Source of the DNA: an uncultured Thermomicrobium sp.
GTDB taxonomy: Bacteria; Chloroflexota; Chloroflexia; Thermomicrobiales; Thermomicrobiaceae
DNA length: 35,718 nt
NCBI GenBank assembly: GCA_938028665.1
Contig: CALIMB010000055.1
Location: forward strand, 1 to 35,718
Reading direction: 5' to 3'
The position numbers were made by a program, and so were the translations under genes. The first letter of the stretch is position 1; every line of letters begins with the position of its first letter. Of this stretch, positions 33,218 to 35,718 are shown piece by piece. The notes under the pieces are model-generated. The model was not told where the DNA came from, made no database searches, and worked only from the letters and a program-made list of their open reading frames with translations.

Positions 33218-34216
33218 ATGCAGACAGTCGGGGTTGCCTTGCTCGGGGTAGGCACAATCGGGAGTGCGGTTCTTCGCACCATTCTCCAAGAGCGCGAGAC
33301 ACTGGCGCAGCGGACAGGTCTTGCGCTTGAGGTTCGGTGGGGAATGGCGCGGCATCCCGAGCGTGTGGTGCAGGCGGGATTGCCGGAACGCGCAGCAACA
33401 ACCTCGATCGATCCGATTTTGGAGGATCCCGCAGTAACGGTCGTAGTGGAGGCGATGGGTGGGGAAGAGCCGGCAGCAACCTATATGAAACGGGCCCTTG
33501 AGGCAGGCAAACACGTTGTGACGGCGAACAAAGAGGCGCTGAGCAAGCACTTTGCCGAGCTCGTGGCGACGGCACGCCAACATGAGCGGGCATTGCTCTT
33601 TGAGGCAAGTGTTGGTGCTGGAATTCCCTTGATGGCCAGCTTACGGCAGTTGCTCACGGTGAACCGGATTTACCGCATCCGTGGCATCGTGAACGGAACG
33701 ACAAATTACATCCTCACGGCGATGGCGGAAGAAGGGATACCCTATCAGGAAGCGTTGCGGGAAGCGCAGCGACTCGGCTACGCCGAACCTGACCCGACAG
33801 CGGACGTTGAGGGATACGACGCGGCCTACAAATTGAGCATCTTAGCGTCACTTGCTGCCGGACGCCATATTCGCCCGGAGTTTGTCGAACGACGAGGCAT
33901 CACCGCAGTTACTCCAGACCAAATCCTCGATGCACGGGCGCGTGGTGGGGCGATGAAACTAATTGCCCAGGCCGAACTTGCAGACAGGAATTGGCACCTG
34001 CGCGTGCATCCAGTCTTTGTGCCGGGCAGTGACCTGTTGGCCCATGTTCGCCTGAACCTGAACGCGATCGAGTTGACCGGTGACCGGGTCGGAACGGTCG
34101 TGCTCTACGGTCCGGGAGCTGGCCCAGCACCGACAGCCAGTGCGCTGGTCGCTGACATTCTTGATGCGGTACGGTTCGGTCCTGCTTTACTTCCGATGCT
34201 CGAACCTTCCGTCTGA
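33218..34216 (+). CDS. hom: homoserine dehydrogenase (short form, no ACT domain)
   Basis: A 332-residue NAD(P)-dependent enzyme reducing aspartate semialdehyde to homoserine, the precursor of threonine and methionine. The nucleotide loop is LLGVGTIGSAV (about 8-18), with K105 in TANKEALS, IVNGTTNYILT (158-167) and EPDPTADVEGYDAAYK with the catalytic K205. It ends right after the catalytic domain, lacking the C-terminal ACT domain that gives threonine feedback in many bacteria, so allosteric control by that route is unlikely. AGAGGAAG precedes the ATG. A weak promoter, TTGCGC (33119-33124) and TACCCT (33143-33148), is possible. It is divergent from asd. Confidence 0.93.
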   Translation: MQTVGVALLGVGTIGSAVLRTILQERETLAQRTGLALEVRWGMARHPERVVQAGLPERAATTSIDPILEDPAVTVVVEAMGGEEPAATYMKRALEAGKHVVTANKEALSKHFAELVATARQHERALLFEASVGAGIPLMASLRQLLTVNRIYRIRGIVNGTTNYILTAMAEEGIPYQEALREAQRLGYAEPDPTADVEGYDAAYKLSILASLAAGRHIRPEFVERRGITAVTPDQILDARARGGAMKLIAQAELADRNWHLRVHPVFVPGSDLLAHVRLNLNAIELTGDRVGTVVLYGPGAGPAPTASALVADILDAVRFGPALLPMLEPSV

Positions 34217-34243
34217 AGAGGGGGCGAGGTCAGGATGAGGAAA

Positions 34244-34283
34244 CGGCCGAGAGGCCGGACCGCGTTGTCCAGCCTCTCGGCCG
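34244..34283. terminator. bidirectional terminator between hom and metX
   Basis: A perfect 12-bp stem, CGGCCGAGAGGC (34244-34255) with GCCTCTCGGCCG (34272-34283), is extended after one mismatch by GGAC/GTCC around a six-base loop. GGTCTTGTT follows on +. It separates convergent hom and metX. Confidence 0.8.
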
Positions 34284-34326
34284 GGTCTTGTTCGGCTGCC
34301 CTAACCAGGGCAACCAGCCTCTGTCC

Positions 34327-35439
34327 TTAGGGTTCGCCAAGAAAGTCAGCGATCACTGGACCAATCTGATCGAAGTCTTTGAGAAAGGCGTCGTGGCCGT
34401 TTGGGGAATCAAGCTCCCAATAGCGGGCGTCGACGCCAAGGGCGCGGAGATCGTCGGCGAGGCCTCGAACCTGGCTTGGCCAGAACAGGATATCAGAGCG
34501 GATCCCAATACACAGTGTTCGGGCACGGATCCGAGCGAGTCCAGCATGATACCCGCCGCGCCCGCGGCCGAGGTCGTGAGAGTCCATCGCCCGAGTCAGA
34601 TAGAGATAACTATTCGCATCGAAGCGCCGAACCAGCTTGTCCCCTTGGTAGTGAAGGTAGCCTTCGACATCGTAGCGACCTAGAAACTCTGGCCAAGCAG
34701 TATAGCGTGCCTCTGTCCGTCGCTGGAAGCGTGCTGACATGAGCTCATCAGACTGGTAGGTGATCATGCCAAGCATCCGGGCGATGGCCAGACCGAGGCG
34801 AGGTCCCTCTCCATCTTCGTATTCACCGTTTTGCCACGCCGGATCCAACATGATGGTACGGCGCTGTACTTCGTTGTAGGCGATTCCCTGGTCGGAAAAG
34901 TATCCCCCGACTGCGATCGGCACGATCCGCTCAACACGCTCCGGATACAAAGCCGCCCATTCAAGCACCTGCATTCCACCTAGTGAACCACCGATTACCG
35001 CATAGACTCGGTCGATTCCGAGTTGGTCAAGGAGCATCGCTTGGGTACGAACAATATCCCGGACCGTGATCAGTGGGAAACGGAGATTATAGCGTCGCCC
35101 AGTGCGTGGATCGATCGAGCGTGGGCCGGTCGAGCCATAACAGCTGCCAAGGACGTTGGCGCAGATGACGAAGTAGCGGTTGGTGTCGATGGGACAGCCA
35201 GGCCCGACCATCGGATCCCACCAGCCGGGGGAATCATCCGGACCGTGCGGTGCAACGTGACTACTCCCGGTCAGGGCGTGACAGATCAGGACGACGTTGT
35301 CACGGTTCGGACTGAGTTCGCCCCAGGTTTCATAGGCGATGTCGACGACCGGTAAGACCTCGCCCTGCTCGGTGATGAACGGCTGCTCAGGCGTGGCGAT
35401 GCGTGCGAGGCGATATGTACAAGGTACGGTCGTCGTCAC
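34327..35439 (-). CDS. metX: homoserine O-acetyltransferase
   Basis: A 370-residue alpha/beta-hydrolase-fold enzyme that acylates homoserine at the first dedicated step of methionine synthesis. The nucleophile elbow is GGSLGGMQVLEWA (S152), the acid is D316 in IRSDILFWP and the base H349 in NGHDAFL. RFDANSYLYLTRAMDSHDL is typical of MetX. Acetyl-CoA is the usual donor, although some MetX proteins use succinyl-CoA. An open frame runs upstream to 35709 through the riboswitch, but GGAGGGAGAACT before the GTG at 35439 fixes the start. The SAM-I riboswitch upstream supports a methionine-pathway role. hom, which makes its substrate, is the convergent neighbour. Confidence 0.93.
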   Translation of the reverse strand: MTTTVPCTYRLARIATPEQPFITEQGEVLPVVDIAYETWGELSPNRDNVVLICHALTGSSHVAPHGPDDSPGWWDPMVGPGCPIDTNRYFVICANVLGSCYGSTGPRSIDPRTGRRYNLRFPLITVRDIVRTQAMLLDQLGIDRVYAVIGGSLGGMQVLEWAALYPERVERIVPIAVGGYFSDQGIAYNEVQRRTIMLDPAWQNGEYEDGEGPRLGLAIARMLGMITYQSDELMSARFQRRTEARYTAWPEFLGRYDVEGYLHYQGDKLVRRFDANSYLYLTRAMDSHDLGRGRGGYHAGLARIRARTLCIGIRSDILFWPSQVRGLADDLRALGVDARYWELDSPNGHDAFLKDFDQIGPVIADFLGEP

Positions 35440-35538
35440 AGTTCTCCCTCCGTTTCCTCTCACGTGCCCTTGTGGGGGAATGTGTCCTCCCCGACACGGG
35501 CTCGGTAGTGGCTCATCGTTTCGTGTGGAGGGATGATG

Positions 35539-35566
35539 AAAAACCCTCCACAGCATGGTGGAGGGG
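35539..35566 (-). terminator. riboswitch-controlled terminator before metX
   Basis: Minus strand: CCCCTCCACC (35557-35566), a short loop, GTGGAGGG (35544-35551), then TTTTTC (U-tract at 35539-35543). It lies 20 bases after the SAM-I aptamer and about 100 before metX: the usual expression platform. Confidence 0.88.
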
Positions 35567-35586
35567 CTAGCATCGCTACAAGGACC

Positions 35587-35698
35587 GCGCTCATCGTGCG
35601 GAGTATCTTTACTCCGCCGGCATTGGCACCTGGCGCAGGGGCCTGCGCTGGTTGCCGGGTTTCCTCGGGCCGTTCCCTCCACCGCTCTGGATGAGCGC
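35587..35698 (-). promoter_or_regulatory. SAM-I (S-box) riboswitch aptamer
   Basis: On the minus strand the SAM-I core is nearly complete: closing helix P1 GCGCTCATC (35690-35698) with GATGAGCGC (35587-35595), then AGAGCGGTGGAGGGA, GGCCCGA, GAAACCCGGCAACC, a P3 hairpin (GCGCAGG-CCTGCGC), GGTGCCAATGCC, and a P4 hairpin (GCGGAGT-ACTCCGC). SAM binding stabilises P1 and lets the downstream terminator form, lowering metX when SAM is plentiful. The promoter must lie at or beyond the right window edge. Confidence 0.96.
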
Positions 35699-35718
35699 CG
35701 GCCTCTCAATTGTTGGCC

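Noticed and set aside
1-35718. CRISPR arrays, insertion sequences, phage genes, rRNA
   Set aside because: No regularly spaced direct repeats, transposase, integrase or rRNA-like sequence was seen on either strand.

Overview
The window (about 58-60% GC by eye) reads like a chromosome segment of a thermophilic Chloroflexota bacterium, probably of the Thermomicrobia type. This is inferred from the mix of families (ABC-class ATPase of the COG3044 type, DUF2085 membrane protein, bacterial eRF1-like protein, SWIM protein, yeast/archaeal-type aspartate-semialdehyde dehydrogenase, citramalate synthase) and from frequent GTG/TTG starts. It is not proven. Genes are dense on both strands, many overlap by ATGA or GTGA, and there is no phage, insertion sequence or CRISPR.

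Left part (1-12.5 kb). On + lie an M20 peptidase, a DinG-type helicase with an N-terminal exonuclease, class II fructose-1,6-bisphosphatase (glpX), transcription terminator rho and a four-helix membrane protein. A minus-strand alpha/beta hydrolase is divergent from the COG3044 ATPase. A minus-strand operon follows: NDP-sugar pyrophosphorylase, prmA, rsmE. The end of rsmE runs antisense into the ATPase gene.

Middle part (12.8-27.7 kb). A minus-strand tRNA-Glu(UUC) with its own promoter precedes a + run: DUF2085 protein, coaBC, two small membrane proteins, an eRF1/VLRF1-like protein and a lipid kinase. Minus-strand genes encode a RodZ-like protein and a protein with a duplicated four-cysteine domain. 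Then come miaB and a TPR protein (+), a minus operon of mobA, gamma-glutamyltransferase, SAM hydrolase and a small membrane protein, a SWIM protein behind a structured leader, an UPF0173 hydrolase, and a polysaccharide deacetylase whose membrane anchor is cut off by an in-frame TAG.

Right part (27.7-35.7 kb). This is an amino-acid cluster: a thiamine-diphosphate enzyme, cimA (isoleucine precursor), asd, hom and metX (aspartate family). It holds the most striking signals. cimA is preceded by a short leader ORF with four Ile codons in a five-codon stretch. asd is preceded by a leader ORF with six Thr codons in eight. Both have mutually exclusive 1:2, 2:3 and 3:4 RNA pairings ending in a terminator stem, the layout of ribosome-mediated attenuation. 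metX is preceded by a clear SAM-I riboswitch and a terminator with a U-tract. One short cluster therefore appears to sense Ile, Thr and SAM by three separate leader RNAs, each on the branch made by its gene. The leader ORFs and pairings are read directly from the sequence; their regulatory function is inferred.
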